From Bacteroidota bacterium (lineage in GTDB: Bacteria > Bacteroidota > Bacteroidia > Flavobacteriales > Flavobacteriaceae), in contig JAJRSY010000160.1 of the NCBI GenBank assembly GCA_024278565.1, forward strand, positions 1 to 8,859: a stretch of DNA of 8,859 bases, in the 5' to 3' direction. A program made the translations under genes and the position numbers. The notes under the pieces are model-generated. The model had not been told where the DNA came from. It searched no databases and saw only the letters and a list, made by a program, of their open reading frames with translations. This document shows, in pieces, positions 1-5,781 of this stretch. How positions within the stretch are numbered: the first letter of the stretch is position 1; every line of letters starts with the position of its first letter.

Positions 1-210
1 AAGAGACTGATTATGAGCGTCTAAATTTAGGCCAAATTCAATTTATTCTTATGTTTTTTTTGAAATGATATATTTTAGGCCACTGTATTCCAGTCATTTA
101 TATAACCTGAATTTTTGTATGTAGTCTTTTATTGTATTTGTGGGTACACCGTAGCTGCGGTAGGCGGACCTGCTGAACGATATGGTAGGCTGTTGCTTTT
201 GCTGTTCAAG

Positions 211-282
211 TATACTCCTACCACTTTAAAATTCGGAAAAAGAGCAAGCGGAAATTTCGGGTTTTAAAGTGGCAGGAGTATA
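211..282. repeat. Long near-perfect inverted repeat, 21-nt arms
   Basis: Arms at 211-231 and 262-282 are complementary at 20 of 21 positions. The only mismatch is A220 opposite C273. They are separated by a 30-nt spacer. The arm core reads TACTCCT(A/G)CCACTTTAAAA. No T-run follows, so it is not a classical terminator. It could be a small non-autonomous element, paired ends of a lost insertion sequence, or a structured RNA. TTCA occurs just outside both arms (205-208 and 283-286), which is too short to prove a target duplication. Confidence 0.75.
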
Positions 283-349
283 TTCATCCAATATGCCATT
301 TTCACAAGGAAGGGGAATTAAATAACTTTACATTTTGACCTTCGTTTAC

Positions 350-398
350 TGGCCAAGAGCATTGGTGGTCACAAAATACCGCCACCCAATAATGGCCA
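350..398. repeat. Imperfect inverted repeat
   Basis: TGGCCA at 350-355 recurs near 392-397. Between them, ATTGGTGG (361-368) is complementary to CCACCCAAT (382-390) apart from one bulged base. This could fold into an interrupted hairpin. It has no obvious partner gene and may be a decayed element. Confidence 0.35.
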
Positions 399-654
399 TT
401 TGAAATTTTGAGACCTTTGAAAGATCCAACCTTTCTTTTGAATAGGAGGGAAAGATCGTTTTGTTCAGTTTCGCCAACAATTTAAATATATATTGCCTCA
501 TTTTATCTAAATAACAATGCCGAATATATTGATTTTACGTTTAAAATAAAAGAAAGGATACAATTTAGAAAATGTCACTTCGTGTTTGAAGATTGCCCTT
601 TTCGCACCTTTTGTTTAAGAGGCCAATTTTTTCTAAAAAACCAAAATCTTGGTA

Positions 655-662
655 TATATTTG
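655..662 (+). promoter_or_regulatory. Possible -7 promoter element for the antiporter gene
   Basis: TATATTTG matches the Bacteroidota -7 consensus TAnnTTTG. No TTG lies at the expected -33 spacing, so support is one-sided. Transcription from here would leave a very short leader before the ATG at 678. It would also exclude the upstream GTG at 582 as a start. Confidence 0.3.
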
Positions 663-677
663 CGCAGACTTGAACCA

Positions 678-1616
678 ATGCAAAATTCCCTCTTTATCGT
701 ATTAGGTTTGTTGCTACTGATAGCTGGTGGTCATTGGCTGTTAAAAGCAGCGGTTGCGCTTTCATTGCGGTTGAGTATACCCAAAATAATTATCGGCATG
801 ACGGTGGTCTCTTTCGCCACCTCGGCTCCTGAGCTGATTGTCAGTATCAAAGCAGCGTTGGATGGTTTTCCCGATCTGGCCCTTGGCAATGTAATAGGTT
901 CCAATATCGCCAATTTGGGTCTGGTCTTGGGCATTACCGTTTTGCTTGGTCGCATTGATGTGAACAAAAGTTTCTATACCACAAATTGGCCCGTAATGAT
1001 GCTGGCCTCCTTCTTGTTTTTTGGTTTCCTGTATTTTGATCATGAACTGCAACAGCACGAGGGTGTTATTATGGTTGTCTGTCTCTTTGCCTTTTTGGTA
1101 TACCTGCTTCGTTTTCAAAAAACCGCTGTGGTTGACGAACTGCCCGAAGATGATGTGCCCTTGCCTCTGTATAAAACAGTACTGTTTTTGGGCCTTGGTG
1201 GTTTGGGACTTTGGGGCGGCTCTGAACTGCTGATCAAGGGGGCAGTTGGTATGGCAACGGAGTTTGGGGTGAGCGATCGTATAATAGGGGTTACCATCAT
1301 ATCAATTGGTACCAGTATACCCGAATTGGCGGCATCTGTCATTGCTGTGATAAAAAAAGAAAAAGCGATCTCTTTAGGAAATCTTATCGGTTCGAATATT
1401 TTTAACCTACTGGCTGTTTTAGGTATTACAGCAATAATAACTCCAATTCACGTAATTGATAAGGAGCTTCTTAGCAGTGATATTTTCTGGATGCTCGGAA
1501 TTTCATTTTTGGTCCTTCCCTTGGTGTTTATTCCAAAGGGGTTACGTTTGGGGTGGCGTGATGGAGTAGTGCTGTTAAGCGTTTATGTTCTATTTATATA
1601 CTTCACCCTTCAATAA
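678..1616 (+). CDS. Calcium/sodium antiporter (CaCA family)
   Basis: A 312-residue inner-membrane cation antiporter of the Ca2+:cation antiporter superfamily, related to E. coli YrbG and the archaeal NCX_Mj; it probably exchanges Na+ (or H+) for Ca2+. The two signature alpha-repeats are plain: GMTVVSFATSAPEL at about residues 40-53 followed by GNVIGSN at 70-76, and GVTIISIGTSIPEL at about 204-217 followed by GNLIGSN at 234-240. The conserved ion-binding glutamates are E52 and E216. Hydrophobic segments fill the rest, with an acidic hydrophilic loop (about 148-162) between the halves, as expected for a duplicated 5+5 helix fold. The ATG at 678 was chosen because it starts directly at the first membrane helix and gives the usual family length. 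A GTG at 582 in the same frame adds 32 atypical residues. The gene stands alone and converges on the glutamine synthetase gene. Exact substrate specificity is not certain. Confidence 0.93.
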   Translation: MQNSLFIVLGLLLLIAGGHWLLKAAVALSLRLSIPKIIIGMTVVSFATSAPELIVSIKAALDGFPDLALGNVIGSNIANLGLVLGITVLLGRIDVNKSFYTTNWPVMMLASFLFFGFLYFDHELQQHEGVIMVVCLFAFLVYLLRFQKTAVVDELPEDDVPLPLYKTVLFLGLGGLGLWGGSELLIKGAVGMATEFGVSDRIIGVTIISIGTSIPELAASVIAVIKKEKAISLGNLIGSNIFNLLAVLGITAIITPIHVIDKELLSSDIFWMLGISFLVLPLVFIPKGLRLGWRDGVVLLSVYVLFIYFTLQ

Positions 1617-1651
1617 AAAGCCGCCCTTGAATTGGTTCAAGAACGGCTTTT
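1616..1651. terminator. Bidirectional intrinsic terminator between convergent genes
   Basis: A stem of 16-nt arms (1616-1631 and 1636-1651) closes on a TTGG loop. AAAAGCCG pairs with CGGCTTTT and CTTGAA with TTCAAG, with two C-A mismatches between. The A-run on the left and T-run on the right make it work in both directions. It overlaps the antiporter stop codon and lies 26 bp past the end of the glutamine synthetase gene on the other strand. Confidence 0.85.
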
Positions 1652-1677
1652 ATTTATAATCAACAATTAATATTACA

Positions 1678-2688
1678 CTATAATTTTGCGGACTTTACGG
1701 TTTTAATGATTATTCCTGCAATTTTATAAGGATCACCGTTAGAGGCTGGTCTACGGTCTTCAAGCCAACCTTTCCATCCTTTTTCCACCGTAATGATAGG
1801 AATTCGTATTGAAGCCCCCCTGTCAGAAATACCGTAGCTGAAATCAGATACGTGAGCAGTCTCATGCAGACCCGTCAATCGCTCATCGTTGAACGCACCA
1901 TAAACGGCCATGTGTTCATTGGTTACTGGCCTGAATGCCTCACATATTTTCTCATAGGTCTCTTTTGAACCACAGGTTCTTAAAACGGTATTTGAAAAAT
2001 TGGCGTGCATACCAGAGCCGTTCCAATCTCCTTTTATGGGTTTTGGGTGAAGTTCGATATAGTACCCATATTTTTCTGACAACCTGTTCAATAAATACCG
2101 TGCGATCCAAATCTCATCACCTGCGGTTTTAGCGCTTTGGGCAAAACATTGAAATTCCCATTGTCCGGGTGCGACCTCTTGGTTGATTCCTTCAAAGTTA
2201 AGGCCTGCATCAAGACAAAGATCTGCATGTTCTTCAACAAAATCCCTTCCCCAGGTATATCTTCCACCAACCGAGCAGTAATATTTACCTTGTGGACCAG
2301 GAAAGCCCCCTCTTGGAAACCCTAATGGAAGGTCCGTTTTGGCATCCATCAAGAAATACTCTTGTTCAAAACCAAACCAGAAATCATTGTCATCATCATC
2401 AATGGAGGCCCTTGCATTTGAAATATGCGGTGTTCCATCGGCATTGAGCACTTCGGCCATTACCAAATACGCATTTCGGCGCGCTGGATCGGGATAAATT
2501 GCAACCGGTTTTAACAAACAATCAGAAGCCCCCCCTTCGGCCTGCTCTGTAGATGACCCGTCAAAAGACCAAATGTCACAGTCTTCCAATTTTCCGCTAA
2601 AGTCATTTTCGATCTTAGTCTTGCTTCTTAATTCTTGAGTTGGTTGGTGGCCATCTAGCCAAATGTATTCTAACTTTGATTTACTCAT
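1678..2688 (-). CDS. Glutamine synthetase, beta-grasp, class II (eukaryote-like) type
   Basis: A 336-residue cytosolic enzyme joining ammonium and glutamate to glutamine at the cost of ATP. The N-terminus (LEYIWLDG, then RSKTKI) and SFDGSST at about 41-47 mark the beta-grasp domain of the short class II family. The catalytic barrel carries FEQEYFLM (107-114), GINQEVAPGQWEFQ (167-180, metal/glutamate ligands), NGSGMHANFS (223-232), RGASIRIP (290-297, arginine binding glutamate and phosphate) and EDRRPASNGDPY (310-321). All motifs are intact and the length matches eukaryotic GSII, well short of the roughly 450-470 residues of class I. It lacks the C-terminal adenylylation region of enteric GlnA, so control by adenylylation is not expected. 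The ATG at 2688 is preceded by a weak GAG. It is divergent from glnN across a palindrome-rich spacer. The class is certain; physiological share relative to GlnN is unknown. Confidence 0.96.
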   Translation of the reverse strand: MSKSKLEYIWLDGHQPTQELRSKTKIENDFSGKLEDCDIWSFDGSSTEQAEGGASDCLLKPVAIYPDPARRNAYLVMAEVLNADGTPHISNARASIDDDDNDFWFGFEQEYFLMDAKTDLPLGFPRGGFPGPQGKYYCSVGGRYTWGRDFVEEHADLCLDAGLNFEGINQEVAPGQWEFQCFAQSAKTAGDEIWIARYLLNRLSEKYGYYIELHPKPIKGDWNGSGMHANFSNTVLRTCGSKETYEKICEAFRPVTNEHMAVYGAFNDERLTGLHETAHVSDFSYGISDRGASIRIPIITVEKGWKGWLEDRRPASNGDPYKIAGIIIKTVKSAKL

Positions 2689-2722
2689 AATTTCTCGATA
2701 GTTAATTTAAAGTTTTAAGACC

Positions 2723-2743
2723 AACAAAAATATGTTTTTTGTT
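2723..2743. promoter_or_regulatory. Inverted repeat overlapping the candidate promoter
   Basis: AACAAAAA (2723-2730) and TTTTTGTT (2736-2743) are perfect 8-bp arms around a 5-nt centre. The repeat overlaps the -7-like element at 2725-2732, the position of a repressor site. The low-complexity A/T content makes chance occurrence quite possible. Confidence 0.35.
2725..2732 (-). promoter_or_regulatory. Possible -7 promoter element for the beta-grasp glutamine synthetase
   Basis: Read on the minus strand this is TATTTTTG, matching TAnnTTTG. It would place the transcript start about 30 nt before the ATG at 2688. No TTG is seen at the expected -33 distance, so an activator may be needed or the element may be fortuitous. 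Confidence 0.4.
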
Positions 2744-2800
2744 TTAGTATGCTAATTTTCATGGGGGTAAAATTGTTAAAACAAACTATTTTTTTAAATA

Positions 2801-2819
2801 ACCCTATATTTTATAGGGT
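2801..2819. promoter_or_regulatory. Perfect palindrome, operator-like
   Basis: ACCCTATA (2801-2808) and TATAGGGT (2812-2819) are perfect 8-bp arms with a TTT centre. It lies 113 bp upstream of the beta-grasp synthetase start and about 400 bp upstream of glnN. The dyad size suits a dimeric DNA-binding regulator better than a terminator, since no gene ends here. The regulator is unknown. Confidence 0.5.
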
Positions 2820-2900
2820 AAATTATCAATTATTTATTTTTTGACCGTATTTTTACCATATAATTGAATCACAGTGCCATTTTAAATTGGCACTACTGCG

Positions 2901-3146
2901 AACCACGCCTTTGGCGTGGCAGGGTTTGGTGGAAGATTTAGATCAGCCTGCCTGCAGGTTTAAAATGAAATGCCCGCCTGCTAGAGGGGCAGGAATGTTG
3001 AAAATGCTTTAATGGGAGAATATAATGGTTATAATTATTTGCATATCAACATAATACATTTTTTTTTATTCAAGCATTGATTCATTATATCATTTTTACA
3101 CCTGCCTGTCCGGCAGAGGCAGCTCTGCCACACCAGAGGCGTAGTT
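2901..3146. repeat. Repeat-rich segment bracketed by imperfect inverted repeats
   Basis: The 24-nt arms at 2901-2924 and 3123-3146 match in inverted orientation at 20 of 24 positions. The left arm contains a perfect hairpin (CCACGCC at 2903-2909, GGCGTGG at 2913-2919, loop TTT). Inside are the CCTGCAGG palindrome (2951-2958), a GC-rich unit at 2973-2996 that recurs downstream of glnN, and near the right end a 7-bp hairpin GGCAGAG (3112-3118)/CTCTGCC (3123-3129). It sits in the glnN upstream region, so it may be part of the leader RNA or a small mobile repeat. Confidence 0.55.
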
Positions 3147-3225
3147 GTTTTTTAAGATGATTTAACTAAAAATATGATTTCACCCACACAAATAGTGGTA
3201 GAACCTTTAAATTAACAATTAATCT

Positions 3226-5409
3226 ATGTCCAAGATACGATTTGAAGCGATTGCACTGAGCCATAAAAGAAAGCGCACTGTTGTTAAGGAAAAAGGAAGG
3301 CGTTCAGAACTGTTCGGTAAGAACGTGTTCAATGCCGACCAAATGATTCAGTACTTGACCAAAGATGCTTTGAAAAGTGTGCAAAATGCTATTTTCACAG
3401 GGTCAAAAATAGATCGAAAAATTGCAGATCAAGTTGCAGAGGCAATGAAGACTTGGGCCATAGCCAAGGGAGCGACGCACTATACGCATTGGTTTCAACC
3501 TTTGACCGGTAGTACTGCTGAAAAGCACGACGCTTTTTTCGATTTATTAAACGGTCAGGCACTTGAAAAATTTGGTGGTGGCCAATTGGTGCAGCAAGAA
3601 CCCGATGCCTCGAGTTTTCCGAGCGGGGGAATCCGAAATACGTTTGAAGCAAGGGGTTATACCGCTTGGGATCCAACTTCACCTGCATTTATTTATGGTA
3701 CAACCCTATGTATACCCACAATTTTCGTTGCCTATACGGGCGAGGCCTTAGATAACAAGGCTCCTTTACTTAGGGCATTGCATGCCATTAATGCTGCTGC
3801 TACTGATGTTGCCAAATATTTTGACAAAAATGTTGCAAAGGTAAATGCAACTTTGGGCTGGGAACAGGAATACTTTTTAATTGATAAAGCACTCGCCCAT
3901 GCGCGCCCCGATATTATTTTGACGGGCCGTACTCTAATTGGGCATGCAGCGGCAAAAGGCCAGCAGTTAGATGATCACTATTTTGGGGTCATACCCGGTC
4001 GGGTTCTTGATTTCATGTGTGAATTGGAAAAGGAATGTACCAAATTAGGAATACCGGTTAAAACGAGACATAATGAAGTGGCCCCGAACCAATATGAATT
4101 GGCGCCGGTTTTTGAAGAAGCGAATTTGGCCGTTGACCATAATCTTTTATTGATGGATGTGATGGATAAAATTGCCGATAAGCATGGTTTTAAAGTTCTT
4201 TTTCATGAAAAGCCTTTTGCTGGCATCAATGGGTCGGGTAAACATAATAATTGGTCTTTGCTTACCAATACAGGTGTGAACCTGTTGAGTCCGGGTTCTA
4301 CACCCATGAAAAACCTTCAGTTTTTAACTTTTTTTATAAATACAATTAAGGCGGTCGATACCTATGAAGAATTGCTTCGTTCTTCGATAGCTTCAGCGGG
4401 CAATGACCACCGTCTCGGGGCAAATGAGGCCCCACCGGCTATTTTTTCAATTTTTATTGGCACACAGTTGGGCAGGGTCTTGGATGAGCTTGAAGGGGTG
4501 TCGAAAGGAAAATTATCTCCTGAAGAGAAAACCGAACTGAAATTGAACGTGGTGGGTAAGATCCCCGAGATATTAATGGACAATACCGATCGTAACCGAA
4601 CCTCACCTTTTGCCTTTACGGGCAATAAATTCGAAATGCGGGGGGTAGGTTCAAGTACCAATTGCGCCAAGCCCATGACGGTTTTGAATACCATAGTTGC
4701 CAAGCAGCTAAAAGACTTTAAAAAAGAGGTTGATGCTTTGATCGAGAAGAAGAGCCTGAAAAAAGATGAAGCGATTTTTAATGTCTTACGAGAGTATATA
4801 AAGACCTCGAAAAGAATCCGTTTTGATGGTGATGGGTATAGTGAAGAATGGCAGCTAGAAGCAAAAAGACGAAAATTAAGCAACAACAAAACTACACCCA
4901 AAGCAATTCAAGTATTGACTTCCAAAGAGAGCCTAGCACTTTTCAAGTCAATGAACGTAATGAATGAAATAGAGTTGAGGGCGCGTCAAGAAGTAGAGCT
5001 TGAAACCTACATTATGAACCTTCAGATCGAGGGTAGGGTGTTTAGTGAATTGGTCTATAACCATGTGCTTCCTTGCGCTATTGAATATCAAAATAAATTG
5101 ATTGCCAATGTACTTGGGTTGAAAGATATTTATGGTGCCGCCCATAAAAAATTATCAAATGGCCAATCTGATATTATTGAACAAATTGGCGAACATATTT
5201 CAGAACTCAAGAAGAAAACCGATGGCATGATCGATGCCAGAAAAAGAGCGAACATAATAACCGATAGTAACAAGAAAGCAACTTCATATTGCAATGGGGT
5301 GAAGCCTTATTTTGAAGAAATTCGCTACCATTGTGATAAGCTAGAACAGCTTATAGATGATAAAATTTGGCAACTGGCCAAGTACCGCGAGCTTTTGTTC
5401 ATAAAGTAG
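3226..5409 (+). CDS. glnN: Glutamine synthetase, class III
   Basis: A 727-residue cytosolic ATP-dependent glutamine synthetase of the large GSIII class, first characterised in Bacteroides; the length is that of the family. GSIII-specific blocks are all present: THYTHWFQPLTGSTAEKHDAF (split here at about 84-94 and 95-104), GWEQEYFLID (211-220), RHNEVAPNQYELAPVFEEAN (281-300), FHEKPFAGINGSGKH (326-340), NDHRLGANEAPPAI (393-406) and NRTSPFAFTGN (457-467). Metal and substrate residues E213, E215, E284 and H340 can be placed in them. The C-terminal part (about 495-720) is rich in lysine and glutamate and largely helical, as in other GSIII enzymes. The ATG at 3226 follows an AT-rich stretch without a Shine-Dalgarno site. 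It is divergent from the class II enzyme, and both flanking gaps carry related repeats. No frameshift or missing motif was seen. Confidence 0.97.
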   Translation: MSKIRFEAIALSHKRKRTVVKEKGRRSELFGKNVFNADQMIQYLTKDALKSVQNAIFTGSKIDRKIADQVAEAMKTWAIAKGATHYTHWFQPLTGSTAEKHDAFFDLLNGQALEKFGGGQLVQQEPDASSFPSGGIRNTFEARGYTAWDPTSPAFIYGTTLCIPTIFVAYTGEALDNKAPLLRALHAINAAATDVAKYFDKNVAKVNATLGWEQEYFLIDKALAHARPDIILTGRTLIGHAAAKGQQLDDHYFGVIPGRVLDFMCELEKECTKLGIPVKTRHNEVAPNQYELAPVFEEANLAVDHNLLLMDVMDKIADKHGFKVLFHEKPFAGINGSGKHNNWSLLTNTGVNLLSPGSTPMKNLQFLTFFINTIKAVDTYEELLRSSIASAGNDHRLGANEAPPAIFSIFIGTQLGRVLDELEGVSKGKLSPEEKTELKLNVVGKIPEILMDNTDRNRTSPFAFTGNKFEMRGVGSSTNCAKPMTVLNTIVAKQLKDFKKEVDALIEKKSLKKDEAIFNVLREYIKTSKRIRFDGDGYSEEWQLEAKRRKLSNNKTTPKAIQVLTSKESLALFKSMNVMNEIELRARQEVELETYIMNLQIEGRVFSELVYNHVLPCAIEYQNKLIANVLGLKDIYGAAHKKLSNGQSDIIEQIGEHISELKKKTDGMIDARKRANIITDSNKKATSYCNGVKPYFEEIRYHCDKLEQLIDDKIWQLAKYRELLFIK

Positions 5410-5509
5410 TCTTTATCAAATACCACGGCTTCAAGTAGTTTTAGAACTCGTCTTGAGTTTCAAAGATTCAAGCGAACCCGCCTGCCGGACGGGCAGGAAT
5501 TAAGGGGTT

Positions 5510-5536
5510 CCCGCCCGAATGACTTGGTCGGGCGGG
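5510..5536. repeat. Strong GC-rich hairpin
   Basis: CCCGCCCGA (5510-5518) and TCGGGCGGG (5528-5536) form a perfect 9-bp stem around a 9-nt loop. No T-run follows directly, so it is not a standard terminator. It is the strongest hairpin inside the 5443-5676 element. Confidence 0.65.
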
Positions 5537-5598
5537 TTGTGACCAGATGAAGGCTTTTTTACGGCTCATAGCCCTGCTATGCGCCAAGAAAAAGACAA

Positions 5599-5624
5599 AA
5601 CCTGGCTGGTCTGGCAGGCAGGTT
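5599..5624. repeat. Hairpin in the downstream half of the element
   Basis: AACCTGGCTG (5599-5608) pairs with CAGGCAGGTT (5615-5624) at 9 of 10 positions around a 6-nt loop. Its CAGGCAGG motif is the complement of the CCTGCCTG found twice in the region upstream of glnN (2947-2954 and 3101-3108). Confidence 0.55.
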
Positions 5625-5731
5625 AGGGCGGAAAAGACAAATTTGCAGCGATTTTTTGAATTTCAAGACGAGTTCTTAGATTGTTCAAGTTTTGGACAAT
5701 GGTTTTTTTGATGGGATTACCAGCTATTTTT

Positions 5732-5764
5732 TTTGGGCATTTTTCCCCAATTGGTCTATTTTTG
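5732..5764 (+). promoter_or_regulatory. Bacteroidota-type promoter of the AIR synthase gene
   Basis: TTTG at 5732-5735 and TATTTTTG at 5757-5764 match the -33 and -7 elements with a 21-nt spacer, inside the accepted range for Flavobacterium and Bacteroides. The start of transcription would be near 5770, about a dozen bases before the ATG at 5782. It also argues against the upstream in-frame TTG at 5692 as start codon. Confidence 0.6.
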
Positions 5765-5781
5765 TCTTAAAATACCACCAA

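Larger units (their letters stand above)
1..677. other. Gene-free left flank with inverted repeats
   Basis: No convincing gene lies in this stretch. A short open frame on the plus strand at 3-68 ends in TGA and could be the last 21 residues of a gene entering from the left (ETDYERLNLGQ...), but it is too short to identify. After it, all frames are interrupted often and the sequence is AT-rich. The notable content is a long inverted repeat at 211-282 and a weaker one at 350-398. The frame of the downstream antiporter stays open upstream to a GTG at 582, but that extension looks non-coding. Confidence 0.6.
2689..3225. other. Divergent intergenic control region between two glutamine synthetase genes
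   Basis: No gene is present in these 537 bp. The part next to the beta-grasp synthetase (2689-2890) is very AT-rich and carries a promoter-like element and two operator-like palindromes. The part nearer glnN (2901-3146) is GC-richer and made of hairpin-forming repeats. No confident TAnnTTTG element was found for glnN. It probably holds the nitrogen-responsive control of both genes (inference from position). Confidence 0.7.
5443..5676. mobile_element. MITE-like element with terminal inverted repeats
   Basis: Terminal arms at 5443-5464 and 5655-5676 are complementary at 20 of 22 positions, including 14 unbroken bases (AGAACTCGTCTTGA). They enclose 190 bp of non-coding DNA with hairpins at 5481-5497, 5510-5536, 5567-5581 and 5599-5624. 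TTA lies at both outer edges (5441-5443 and 5676-5678), which could be a 3-bp target duplication if the ends are set at 5444 and 5675. Small size, lack of a gene and terminal repeats resemble a miniature inverted-repeat element. A structured RNA or REP-like cluster is the alternative. Confidence 0.5.
5410..5781. other. Gene-free repeat-rich gap between glnN and purM
   Basis: No gene is present. Most of the gap is a 234-bp segment with terminal inverted repeats and four internal hairpins. The last 50 bp hold a promoter for the downstream AIR synthase gene. No standard hairpin-plus-T-run terminator for glnN is obvious, though the internal hairpins could stop transcription or protect the glnN 3' end. 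Confidence 0.7.

Noticed and set aside
3..68. Possible C-terminal end of a gene entering from the left
   Set aside because: Only 21 codons remain before the stop, with no identifiable motif. Other frames are equally plausible at this length, so it is not called as a gene.
149..160. Short palindrome CCGTAGCTGCGG
   Set aside because: The arms are only three bases before mismatch, which is too short to mean anything.
582..677. N-terminal extension of the antiporter from a GTG at 582
   Set aside because: The 32 extra residues are Cys- and Arg-containing and unlike the family, the ATG at 678 starts at the first membrane helix, and a promoter-like element lies within the extension.
2841..2866. 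TTGACC and TATAAT resembling a sigma-70 promoter
   Set aside because: The spacer is only about 12 bp instead of 16-18, and Bacteroidota primary promoters use a different consensus.
2888..2901. Possible sigma-54 promoter (TGGCAC)
   Set aside because: TGGCAC is present, but the -12 GC is 9 rather than 12 bases from the -24 GG, so the spacing is wrong. TGGCAC is also one arm of a hairpin with GTGCCA at 2874-2879.
4362..4901. 179-residue open frame on the minus strand
   Set aside because: It is antisense to the conserved region of glnN, with no recognisable domain or start signal.
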